Source of the DNA: Candidatus Fredericiella danica
GTDB lineage: Bacteria > Chloroflexota > Anaerolineae > Caldilineales > Caldilineaceae
Assembly (NCBI GenBank): GCA_016713335.1
Contig: JADJPH010000045.1
Coordinates: forward strand, 1 to 64,000
Direction of reading: 5' to 3'
DNA: 64,000 bases
Below the pieces are notes generated by a model. That model did no database searches, was not told where the DNA came from, and saw only the letters and a program-made list of their open reading frames with translations. The translations under genes and the position numbers were made by a program. Position 1 is the first letter of the stretch; each line of letters begins with the position of its first letter. Of this stretch, positions 46,958 to 56,905 are shown in pieces.

Positions 46958-47944
46958 GTGCATACCACGTCCCTTCGCCTTGCCTGCCTGGCTGCCTGTG
47001 TCCTCTTGTTCGCTGCTTGTACGCGTGAGCGCGAGACACCGCCACCGACGGCCACTGCCGCCGTCACTGCCGCCGTTGGTACGTCCGAATCGAAAGAAAC
47101 GCCCGCAAAGTCGTCGCCAACTCCAGCGGCAGCGACTGAAACGGAGACACCTGAGGAGACTTTGACCCCTGAAGCAACCTCTGACGCTGTCATCTTCGAC
47201 TATACGGTCAAAGCCGGAGATACGCTGGCCACCATTGCCGATAGTTTTCAAACCGAAATTCAAACGCTCCGCGAACTGAATTTTCTGCTAGACGACAATA
47301 TCTTCGCCGGTCAGGTGCTGACGATTCCTTATACTGAAGGTATGACTGCCGAAGGTGCACCGACGCCGACGCCTGCACCGTTTGTTTACACGGTGGAAGC
47401 GGGCGATACGCTTGGCAGCATTGCGATCCAGTTTGGCATCAGCTCGATGACGCTGGTTGAAATCAACAACATCCCCGACCAGAACAACCTGGCGATCGGT
47501 ACGGAACTACTGATTCCTGGCCGGACCACGGCCGCGGCGAGCGATGAGACCGCAACGGAAGCTGGTGCAACTTCTTCCGGCAGCGAAGTTGGCGCCGCCA
47601 CCGCTGTTTCCGGCGACGCCGTGGTTCATGTGGTGCAACCAGGCGAAACAATGGGTGAGATTGCGGCTGAATACGGCATTGATTCGATTGCGCTGGCCGA
47701 CGCCAATGGGATCAGCAATGGCAACCTGATCCGGGTTGGCCAGAAATTGGTTATTCCAGGCATCTCGCAGCGCGACGCAATGGAAGCGCTTGGCCAGCGC
47801 CATACGGTTGCATCTGGCGAAAGCCTATCCGGTATTGCTGCGCAGTACGGCGTCTCGATGGAAGCAATCATGGCGCTGAACAGCATCGACGACCCCAACA
47901 AGGTGTTCGTTGGTCAGGAACTGCTGATTCCACCGCCAAACTAG
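46958..47944 (+). CDS. LysM-repeat lipoprotein
   Basis: 328 residues, exported, attached by a lipobox (LLFAACTR; Cys near residue 22). A Thr/Pro/Glu-rich linker is followed by four LysM domains that bind peptidoglycan or similar glycans: YTVKAGDTLATIADSF, YTVEAGDTLGSIAIQFG, HVVQPGETMGEIAAEYG and HTVASGESLSGIAAQYG, each closing with (V/L)xIP. The start is GTG with GGAGG 6 bases upstream. Probably a wall-anchored structural protein. Confidence 0.92.
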   Translation: MHTTSLRLACLAACVLLFAACTRERETPPPTATAAVTAAVGTSESKETPAKSSPTPAAATETETPEETLTPEATSDAVIFDYTVKAGDTLATIADSFQTEIQTLRELNFLLDDNIFAGQVLTIPYTEGMTAEGAPTPTPAPFVYTVEAGDTLGSIAIQFGISSMTLVEINNIPDQNNLAIGTELLIPGRTTAAASDETATEAGATSSGSEVGAATAVSGDAVVHVVQPGETMGEIAAEYGIDSIALADANGISNGNLIRVGQKLVIPGISQRDAMEALGQRHTVASGESLSGIAAQYGVSMEAIMALNSIDDPNKVFVGQELLIPPPN

Positions 47945-47982
47945 GTGGGTGGTTGCCGGCAATTGCATCAGAACCATGTGTC

Positions 47983-48018
47983 TGTCAAATTGACACAATT
48001 TGCCCTTGCTGGAAAAAT
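47983..48018 (+). promoter_or_regulatory. Possible promoter with palindromic -35 region
   Basis: TTGACA (47990-47995) is the right half of the palindrome TGTCAAATTGACA (47983-47995). A weak -10 (AAAAAT) follows after 17 bases. It lies between the LysM gene and the PEP-utiliser-like gene. Confidence 0.35.
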
Positions 48019-48069
48019 GTGCGGATGGGCAAAATTGGGATGCCCGGCAACCTTAGTTGAGGAACGCGC

Positions 48070-49685
48070 TTGATTGAGTATACTTACGCCCCTGGTGCAC
48101 ACGTTGGCGCACAGGGCATTTCACCCGTTTGGGGACGCACCTTTTTTCAGCCACTTGCCCCCGGCGCAATGACCCCTTTCAGTCAAAGTATGTTGGCGGA
48201 AGTTGCACGCCGGTCCTGGGTTGCCTACTACGACCGGCTTGGCTTTGAACCCCCGCTGCGCACACCGTTGGTGCGCTTTCATGCCGGCCGGCCGTACGTA
48301 AATCTGTCGCTCGCAGCCGATCTGGAAGCGCGACAGGCTGGGCTTCAACCCTGGACGCTGCACATCGATGGTAGGGAGATCGGCCTGGCGCAATGGAACA
48401 AACCGGGTTTGTTTGCGGGGATGAAGTTGGCCCGCAACGCCAGAAAAATCGCGGATACGCTGGCTGAACTTGATCGAGAAATCGATGGGGCCATCGTGAG
48501 GGCCCGCACCTGGTATGAGCGAGTCATGGGCATGCGCTGGAGCCAGGCGGAAATCCTCCAGATTATGGAGGAGATTGAACGGGTTGGCATCGCAAGCCTA
48601 TCGACCTATATTGCCGCACGCCAAACCACAGAATCTGCATACGCCGGTCTGCTGACCGGCAGTAGCGGACTCTCGGATGGTGTTGCCGGCGTCAATCGCG
48701 CAACGGTGGGTGGCGTTGAACTCGTCGAATCTGCGCTTGCGGCACGCGTCGTCAAGCTTGCCGCACTCATGCAGCGAGACCCCCAGGCAAATCAGTGGTT
48801 AGCCTGCGGCCAATTTAACGACTGGGAAGAAGCGTTGGCGGAAACGGAATCAGCGTCGCCGGTGCGCCAGTTTCTGGCCGATTTCGGACATCGGTGCGCC
48901 GGTGAAGGTGATCTCGCTGCACCACGCTGGGCAGAGGATCCGGCGCCGGTGTTTGCCACATTGCGCGCGATGCTGAATAGCGATTGCGATTGGAGTGCGC
49001 CTTCTGGCCGGCGTAGCGACGCTCTGCCCCAGCCTATAAATGCCCGGCAAGACAAGCAGGGTCAGACGCTTGTGCAGCAGGTCAAATTCGGGCTGGCCCT
49101 TCAGAGCCGGGCGTTGAATGGCTATGCCTATATCCTCGCCGGCACGCGACAGTGGGCGCTGGCGGCCGGCAACGAGGCGCTGGACGATGGCCGGGTCGAA
49201 AGCGTCGATGATATCTTTTACTTTGAACTCGAAGAGGTCAAAGAAATGATGACCGGCGAATGGAACATCAGTGATGTCACGGGCATCCATGCGACGGCGG
49301 CGGACCGGAAAATGCAGCGGGTGAAGGCGCAAGAACTTGTCCCCGGCCCGTTCTTTGTGGGCGATGCAGAAGTCATCGTCAAGGCGGGTGCCTTACCGGG
49401 CGGCGCCGGCTGCGCTGAGGGTCCGCTGGCGCTGATGCCCGGGTTAAGCGCCGGCGCGCAGCCGTGGGTATTGGGGGGCGTGCAACCTGACTTTGGTTGG
49501 GCGATGGCGCTGCCGGGCGCGGCGGCGCTGATTGCCGGTCAAGGGTCACCGCTTGATCCGCAGTGGCGGCGGCGCTGAATCTGCCGGCCCCGGTTGTTTA
49601 CGAATATCAACAGGCGACCCGGACGCTCACCGCGGGTGAGTCCGTCAGGGTCGATGGAGCCATGGGGCAGGTCAGTCATGTTTGA
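48070..49685 (+). CDS. PEP-utilising-enzyme-like protein lacking the catalytic His (one frameshift)
   Basis: About 538 residues, similar to the C-terminal part of PEP synthase/rifampicin-phosphotransferase-type proteins but without an ATP-grasp domain. The start FFQPLAPGAMTPFSQSML matches the 'PG..TPL' segment of these proteins. The C-terminal swivelling domain is seen only after correcting a missing base near 49560: SPLDPAVAAALNLPAPVVYE and LTAGESVRVDGAMGQV. Where active enzymes have SHAAIVAREL with the phospho-His, this reads LDPAVAAALN, so phosphotransfer is unlikely. Start TTG 48070, after GAGGAA. Its end overlaps the cobT start by 8 bases. Confidence 0.65.
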
Positions 49686-50744
49686 AGATGCCAGCGAGGC
49701 GGAAACGCTTCTGCACGAAACGATGGCGGCGGTCGGGACGCTTGATGCTGAGATGCGGGCAGCCGCGCGGCGCCGGCAAGCGCAATTGACGAAGCCGCCC
49801 GGTGCGCTGGGGCGACTCGAATCGCTCAGCATTCAGCTTGCCGGGATCACCGGCCAGTTGAAGCCCAAATTGCACCCGCGTACGGTGATCGTCTGTGCCG
49901 CGGATCATGGGGTGACTGCCGAAGGCGTCAGCGCGTTTCCTTCCGCTATCACGGCGCAGATGGTGCTCAATTTTCTGCGCGGTGGCGCAGCGGTCAACGT
50001 GCTGGCGCGGCAGATGAATGCGGAAGTTGTGGTGGTTGATGTCGGCGTCCAGACAGATATTCCTGCCCACCCACGCCTGCTGAACCGCAAGGTCCGTTAT
50101 GCGACGGCCAATCTGCGCGTTGAGCCGGCCATGACCCGTCAGGAAGCGGTTGCATCAATTGCGGCCGGGATCGGCGTGGCCAGGGCAGTGGTCGCAAGTG
50201 GCTCACGGATGCTGATCACCGGGGACATGGGGATTGGCAACACCACCCCAAGTGCGGCTATTGCCGCCGTCATGACAGGCATGCCGGCGAGTGAAGTAAC
50301 CGGGCGTGGCACCGGGCTTGAATATGCTGCCTGGCAACACAAGGTGGCGGTCATCGAGGATGCACTCCGGCTGCACCAGCCTGACCCAGCCGATGCACTG
50401 GACGTCCTGAGTAAAGTCGGCGGGTTGGAAATTGGCGCCATCGCCGGCGTGATCCTGGCTGGCGTCGCGCGCGCGTCCCGGTCGTGATCGACGGCGTAAT
50501 CTCAACGGCAGGCGCGGCGATCGCCGTCGGCATCTGTCCAAACTGTCGCGATTTCTTGATTGCGGGACATCGCAGCGTTGAGCCGGGACACGCAGCCCTG
50601 CTCTCGTATCTGAATCTTGCGCCCTTGATCGACCTGGACATGCGCCTCGGTGAAGGGACTGGCGCAGTACTGGCCTTACCAGTGCTGGATGCTGCGATCG
50701 CCACGATGAATGAAATGGCAACATTTGCTGATCTCTCGTTGTAA
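49678..50744 (+). CDS. cobT: Nicotinate-nucleotide-dimethylbenzimidazole phosphoribosyltransferase (one frameshift)
   Basis: Activates the lower ligand base for cobalamin assembly. About 355 residues. QLTKPPGALGRLESLSIQLA, VIVCAADHGVTAEGVSAFP, LITGDMGIGNTTPSAAI and VTGRGTGLEYAAWQHK are family signatures. Near 50468-50474 (alternating GC) the frame moves, after which VIDGVISTAGAAIAVGICP and LDMRLGEGTGAVLALPV complete the enzyme; the Glu of EGTGA is the catalytic base. ATG 49678 (MFEDASEAETLL) overlaps the previous gene. Cobalamin supply fits the corrinoid-dependent methyltransferases at 38-40 kb. Confidence 0.93.
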
Positions 50745-50761
50745 TCGCGATCTTTCGCAAC

Positions 50762-51829
50762 ATGATCGGCTATCAAGAAAATCGACCTATGGCAACAACA
50801 ACCCGTACTCGCTCATCCGCTGCAAGTTCGCCGGTCATTGAACCAGACGAAGCAGGTGGCCCGCTGGCGGTCACACCGACGATCTCCATCGTCATCCCGC
50901 TCTACAACGAGGAGGGTAGTATCCCTTCGTTGTGGGAGCAGTTGGATAAGGCAATCGCCCATTATGGTAAGCCGGCGGAGGTGATCATCGTCGATGATGG
51001 TTCAAAAGACCGCAGCTTTGAGCTACTGAAAGCCATTGCTGCAGAAGATCCACGCCTGACGGACATCCAGTTTCGCCGCAATTTTGGGCAGACGGCGGCC
51101 TTTGCGGCCGGCTTCGCCCAGGCCAAGGGCGATGTGGTGATCACCATGGATGCCGATCTGCAGAACGATCCGATGGATATCCCACTGTTGATGGCCAAAG
51201 TGGATGAGGGGTATGACATTGTCAGCGGTTGGCGCAAGGACCGGCAGGATCGCTATCTGGATCGCAAACTACCCTCAATGCTCGCCAATCGTATGATTTC
51301 CAACGTCACCGACGTGCAGTTGCACGACTATGGCTGTTCGTTGAAGGCTTATCGCCGCGAAGTGTTGCAGCATGTGCATCTCTACGGTGAACTGCACCGC
51401 TTTATCCCCGCATTGGCCAGCCAGGTGGGCGGCTCCGTAACCGAAGTGCCGGTGAATCATCGGGCACGCCAGTATGGCAAATCAAAGTACAACATCAGCC
51501 GCACAATTCGTGTCATGTTGGACCTGATCAACGTTTGGTTTCTAGGGACGTACTCGACGCGCCCGATCCATGTGTTTGGCACATTAGGTCTCATCTCTGC
51601 CGGGGTGGGTATCCTTTTCGGTCTTTATTTGACGTTTGTCAAGCTTGCGCTAGGTGAAAGCATTGGCAACCGTCCACTGCTGCTGCTTGCCGTACTGCTT
51701 GTGGTCATTGGGGTGCAACTGATCACGATGGGGCTCCTGGGTGAGATGATCACCCGAACCTACTACGAAAGTCAAGACAAGCCGATCTACGTCGTGCGCG
51801 AGATTGTGAACAATCGCAAACACAGTTGA
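50762..51829 (+). CDS. DPM1/GtrB-like polyprenyl-phosphate glycosyltransferase
   Basis: GT2 enzyme with membrane anchor, 355 residues, intact; loads a sugar onto polyprenyl phosphate for surface glycan or glycoprotein synthesis. ISIVIPLYNEEGSIPSLWEQ, VIIVDDGSKDRSFELL, FRRNFGQTAAFAAGFAQAKG, VVITMDADLQNDPMDIP (DxD) and YGCSLKAYRREVL are typical. Two C-terminal helices (HVFGTLGLISAGVGILFGLY; LLLLAVLLVVIGVQLITMGL) and EMITRTYYESQDKPIYVVRE match the GtrB group. A start at 50792 is also possible. Confidence 0.93.
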   Translation: MIGYQENRPMATTTRTRSSAASSPVIEPDEAGGPLAVTPTISIVIPLYNEEGSIPSLWEQLDKAIAHYGKPAEVIIVDDGSKDRSFELLKAIAAEDPRLTDIQFRRNFGQTAAFAAGFAQAKGDVVITMDADLQNDPMDIPLLMAKVDEGYDIVSGWRKDRQDRYLDRKLPSMLANRMISNVTDVQLHDYGCSLKAYRREVLQHVHLYGELHRFIPALASQVGGSVTEVPVNHRARQYGKSKYNISRTIRVMLDLINVWFLGTYSTRPIHVFGTLGLISAGVGILFGLYLTFVKLALGESIGNRPLLLLAVLLVVIGVQLITMGLLGEMITRTYYESQDKPIYVVREIVNNRKHS

Positions 51830-51860
51830 CCCGATGTGGAGTTTGTAGAACAGCCATTCA

Positions 51861-51891
51861 CCGGGCTGGAAGCTATTAGCTTCCAGCCCGG
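51861..51891. terminator. Bidirectional terminator
   Basis: Perfect 14-bp stem CCGGGCTGGAAGCT/AGCTTCCAGCCCGG with a 3-base loop, between the convergent glycosyltransferase and lamin-tail genes. Confidence 0.85.
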
Positions 51892-51904
51892 TTCTATTGG
51901 GTGG

Positions 51905-53295
51905 TTATTTTTGCACCCTGGGGAGGTCCACAGTATGGGCGCAGAGCAAGTTGGCGGCGTTGAAGGTCTGGCAGACCGGTGCTGGCGAGGTGAGTTTGGT
52001 TGACCACTCGGCGCCGTCCGGATAACGACCGACGGCGCCGAAGGGCGGCGGGTCCTTGATGTTCTTGTCATCGATCTGGACGGCGCCCATACCACCATAG
52101 AGCCCCACATAGGCATCGCTCTTGTTCAAGTTGAACGGCAGATGAAGCGGTGGCTTGTTGCCGCGGATGAGATTCTGACCGACATCGTCATCAGCAAGGA
52201 ACATCATCCGTTTGCCGGGTCCAAGCGTAAGTCCGGCAGGAATTTCGAAGCGGCGCGTCAGATCATTGTCATCCGTGAGGGACAGCCCGTCAAGGCGAAT
52301 CGTCGTGGCGCCCTTGTTGTAGAGTTCGATCCAGTCTGGGGTCTCCAATGGCTCATCCGGATCGACATGCTGATCATCGTTCTGCACCGTAATCTCGTTA
52401 ATTACCAAATCTAGCGGCGGTGTATAGCCGGTGAAATAGCGCCGGTCGCGGACCTCGATGGGCCATCGCGCACTTTCGTAGTCGTTGTCGACTGCTTCGA
52501 CATAGTAAACCACGAGCGTCTTAGCTGGCTGTGCGGGAATTACCCCTGCGTATAAATCGTTGCCTACTGGATTCATCGGGACACTGGTCAGCGCGCCTGC
52601 TGTGGTGGAATAGTGTAGGCTGACGGTCTTCACGGTTTGTGTGTCGGTGACAATGGCATTGATCGTGACCGCGCCATTGATCGGATAATCGGTCTTCGTG
52701 AACTTCGTGACTTCGGAAATGTAGGGGGATCAATGGCGTTGGGCGCACCCGGTGAAGCCACGGGCAAAATCAGCCACTGGCCACTACCATCAGGTCTGCG
52801 GCCATACGAGATATCTTCGCCTAAAGGTGGTGTGCTCGTGACCGTGTCGATCACCTCGCCCGTGCTGACACGGAACAGATAAAGTGATTCGCCGCCGGAA
52901 CTGCTCAGCTTGAAGTTGAGATGCGTCGGACCTTGATTCGGGTCGTTGTCCGCATACAAGATAAGGTAGCTGCGCGCCGGGATCGTGATCCCTGGAGTGA
53001 AAACGTGACCGGTGTCGAGCGGAAGACTGTCCGCAATGCCGAGGCCGTTTAGTGAGACCGATGTGGTGCTGGGGTTGTAGAGCTCGATCCAGTCGGGCGT
53101 TTCGCCGGGTTCCTGTGGATCAACAATCGTTGACTTATTGTCTGACATAAACTCATTGAGCCGCAATTCATCCTGTCCGGTGACTGCAGCGGGTTCGCCC
53201 TGTGCCCGCAGTTGGCGCGGGCCAAGCGTACACAAGCTTGCGAACAGTATGAGGGGAAGTCCAACGCTGAGGAGGAGAAGTCTGATTTTTGACAT
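51905..53295 (-). CDS. Secreted protein with two lamin-tail domains (one frameshift)
   Basis: About 463 residues. Signal peptide IRLLLLSVGLPLILFASLC. Lamin-tail domain 1: LRLNEFMSDNKSTIVDPQEP, TPDWIELYNPSTTSVSLNG. Then a short beta domain. Lamin-tail domain 2: LVINEITVQNDDQHVDPDEP, TPDWIELYNKGATTIRLDG. The G5 run at 52724-52728 (C5 on the coding strand) breaks the frame; the other frame continues YISEVTKFTKTDYPINGAV and joins HYSTTAGALTSVPM. The C-terminus ends VDLPRVQK. Probably displayed outside the cell; lamin-tail domains in bacteria often accompany nucleases or CotH proteins, as at 56.9-61.1 kb. Confidence 0.8.
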
Positions 53296-53371
53296 GGGAA
53301 TTTTACCTTATGTAACAAGCAAGGCCTCGCGGCGTGATCCGGGCAAGCCGTGCAGGCGCCCGGATCACGCG

Positions 53372-56300
53372 TTAGCGGCAGGAAGTGTCGCTTGCAATCA
53401 ATGGCATGAAGAACGTATTGCGGATGACGAGCGGCTCCATGAGGTTATATGCGCCGGGGGTTGGCACACCTAAGGTCTGCCATTGCGTAGAGCCGTTCGG
53501 ATAACGGCCGACGCTAATATCCGGCCCCATCCCTTCATAGACGACCTGATCCAGCAGGCGAGAACCACGCAGTGGGGCGTCGTAGAACGAAACCGTGTCA
53601 CCACCCTTGCTGAGTTTTAAGTTGAGGTGCAGGGGACCTTGTTCCGGCTCACCGTCGGCAATCAACACGAGGTAACCCTTGCCGGGAATGCGCACGCCGT
53701 CGGGAATGCGACTGAGCCGCGGCTGATCCGGATCATCGCTGAGGTACATACCACCCAAATCGAGTTCAATGGACGACGGATTGTACAGTTCGATCCAGTC
53801 AGGATACTCAAGTGGTTCGTCCGGATCTTCGAGCGTGCCGTTATTGTCCGCCATGAGTTCGTTGATGATCACTGCGGGGCGGAAATACGGGTCCGCATCA
53901 TCACCGTCGAGATCGCGCACATATTCAGCTCGCAAGGCAGTCCCAGTCTCAGCATTGACTGCGGTCTGTGCGGTGACAACATGGAAGATGCGCGCCTGTG
54001 TCGCATCGATGGCCGTGGCGCCAAGTGCCACACCGCAATTGCGGGCAAGTCGCTCAGCGACGATGTAGTACCGTTTGGTGGCGCCTGGGGTGGTTACCAG
54101 CGCGGAATCCGAGCCGCTCACTTGCAGGCGCAGGCGGCCAATTCCATCCAGACGGAGGTCGCTGGATTCCGCAATGACGATGTCGCGCCCATCATCAAAG
54201 ATGCCGTTGGGGTAGCTGTCCTGCGCAATCCGGATCCGTTTGAAGTACAACTTGGCTTGCGCGGGCGTCATGGGCTGCGTGTTTAGGAGAAACTGGATCG
54301 TCAGAATATTGGCGCGCAAGGGTGAATCGTCTAGCCTGCCGCGGTGCGTAAAGACGACAGGCTGGACGAACTGCGGTGCACTATTGTTGACTTCTCCTTC
54401 GCTGGAGGCAACTCGATATTGGCCGCCGAGGTTCTCAAACCAGGAGACCTGACCGCCGTCGCGCCGCCGCCACGGCATCCAAATCGCCATCGCCGTCAAT
54501 GTCGCCGACATCGATGGCATGGGCAACCCAGAAGTTGCTGGCGATGATATGCGGAGCGAATGCAGGGCTGGTAGCTCCATTGTTCTCGTACCAGGAGACG
54601 AAATGCCCGTTCTCCACCGCTGCGAAAACGTCGAGGTCGCCATCATTATCCGCGTCGCCGGTGACAACGGCATGGATGCCGGGTGCATCGGCGGTCAGGA
54701 GATGATAGCGGAACGTGAGCGGCGCGCCCCTGAGGTTTTCGTACCAGATGATCGAATTGTCCAACTCGGCGCCGGCCAGGACATCCAGGTCCCCATCCCC
54801 GTCCATATCTGCGGCATCGACGTGACGTACGCCGTTTAGGAAGTCGGCAATGACGTGGCGTTTCCAGGTGCGGCCGGCGCGATCCAGGTTCTCATACCAG
54901 CACAGGGTGTCGCCATTGGCCGAGGCGGACATAACGTCCATATCGCCATCGCCGTCAAGGTCAGCCGCAAATGACGAGCGGGCATAGTAGGCCTGGTCGG
55001 TCACGACGTGGCGAACAAATGGCGCCGTTCCATTTCGTTGGTTCTCGTACCACACGATTGCATTGTCTTCGTCCGATGCCGCATACAGGTCGAGATCGCC
55101 GTCGCCGTCGATATCGGCGCTCCGCACATCACGTGACGGCGCATCGACCAGGCTGACCGGGTGTGCGGCAAAGTATGGCTGGGCGCCGGGCACGTTCTGT
55201 AGGTTTTCGTACCAGGTGATGCGCTTGCCATTTGTGTCGGCTGCAAAAAGATCGATATCGCCATCGCCATCAATGTCGGCGGCGTGCGCCCAGCGACCAC
55301 CGGACATCTGCTCTGCAACTGTGAAACTCGTGAAGCGGGGGGGCGAGTTGCCGTCGTTGCGATGCCAGGCGATGATGGCATCAGAAACCGTGATCACGTC
55401 CAAATCACCGTCGCGGTCGACGTCGGCAGTGGTTGCTGAACGTGGCTGCCGGTAACTCGCTACCAAAAATTGGGATTGGGTGTCAAAAAGCCCAGTAAAG
55501 TGGGTTGTTTCGTTTGGAAAGAGCAGGATGCGATCGTCATCGCGTGAGGCGGAGAGGAGGTCTTGATCCCCATCCCCATCCACGTCGGCCAGGTGCACGG
55601 CGCGGGCGCCGAGTGCCTGCGCATAGACGGTGCGCACACTAAACGACTTGCCGTGCCCACCGATATTCTCATAGACAACGATCGCGCCGCTTTCACCGGC
55701 GGCGGAGACGAGATCCATATCGCCATCTTCGTCGATATCGCCGGCAATGACCGCTTTGGCATGCAACGCGTCGGTTGCGAGCACGTGCTCTACCCAACCG
55801 GCGCCGCGGCCCCGGTTTTCATACCACCCCACCTGATTTTGCTCTTCGGAGACGAAAGGCACATCGAGATCCCCGTCGCGGTCGACGTCGGCCACGGCAA
55901 TCGCCTTGGCATAGTCCAGTTCTTCGGGCGGTGGTGGCCCATCGCGAATCACACGTGGCGCAAAGCTTGGGTTTGTGAGACCATTATTCTGATACCAGAG
56001 GATGCGATTGTTGTCCTCACCCACGCCGACGATGTCAGGATGGCCGTCGCCGTCGATGTCGCCCACGGCCACCCCAACTGCGCCCATCATGTCGGCTGCG
56101 ACCGTTCGTGGTGAAAAGGTCGCCCCACCGGCCGAAGACGCATACCAGGTGATGCGATTGTCATCGCGGGTGGCGCTGACCACATCCAGATCGCTATCCT
56201 GATCCAAGTCAGTGATGGCAAGCGAGACCGGATAGTTCAGGTTGGTAGCGACCGCGCGTTTGACAAATGTGTTCTGGGTTGCTAGTCGATTTTGCAACCA

Positions 56301-56789
56301 GAAGATCTCGCCCGCTCCGTTCGTGGCGGCGGCGTCTGCAGCAGACGGGTTGAGGACGCCCACCGCCGCGACAACGACATCGATCCACCCGTCGCGGTCG
56401 ATGTCGGCAGGCACCGCGGTGTAGACGCCGTTCGCAACGGCAAGCAGGCGCGCTTCAAAGCGTGGCGGGGCGCCCCCCAGATTGCGATACCAGACAATAT
56501 TGCCATCTTCCCGCGCGCCTACTATCAGATCGACCAGCCCATCACGGTTGAAATCCGCACTCCGGACGTCGTGAGCGCCATTGGCCGTTGCGGTGATGGA
56601 GATCACGGTGGGGAAGGGCGATCCGCTGCCGGTCGCCTCTGCCATTGCATCCGCGGCGGCTTGTGCTAAAGTAGCAGACGGCGTTGGGTATAAATTCATA
56701 AAGAGCGGCGCCGCGGAAGTCGTTTTGGTTGCGCCGATCGGGAGCAGCATCATTGCTCCCAGGATCAGCAGGGATAATCTTCGTATCAT
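53372..56789 (-). CDS. Secreted FG-GAP/VCBS repeat protein with lamin-tail domain (one frameshift)
   Basis: About 1139 residues. Signal peptide IRRLSLLILGAMMLLPIG. Fourteen calcium-binding FG-GAP repeats of about 50 residues follow, each with a DxDxDGDxD loop (for example DIDGDGHPDI, DVDRDGDLDV, DADNDGDLDV) and then WY(x)N; these form beta-propeller blades. The frame shifts near 54452-54462 in a GC-rich GGC run (DAVAAARDGGQVSWFENLG). The C-terminal part has FVQPVVFTHRGRLDDSPLRA, a beta domain, and a lamin-tail domain (VIINELMADNNGTLEDPDEP, YPDWIELYNPSS), ending FFMPLIASDTSCR. Extracellular; adhesin or surface-scaffold role is inference. Confidence 0.82.
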
Positions 56790-56905
56790 AGGCGCAATTA
56801 TGAAATGAAATGAGTCCGCAAACGCTGAAAAATAATGTCAGACAAAAATGGCCGCGCCGATCTATCGGCAAGGCAAGATGCCTGTATAATAACGTAGAAT
56901 AATGT

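Noticed and set aside
49300..50760. Cobalamin riboswitch upstream of cobT or of the corrinoid gene.
   Set aside because: cobT overlaps the previous gene and no B12-box-like sequence or room for an aptamer was seen; none before 38175 either.
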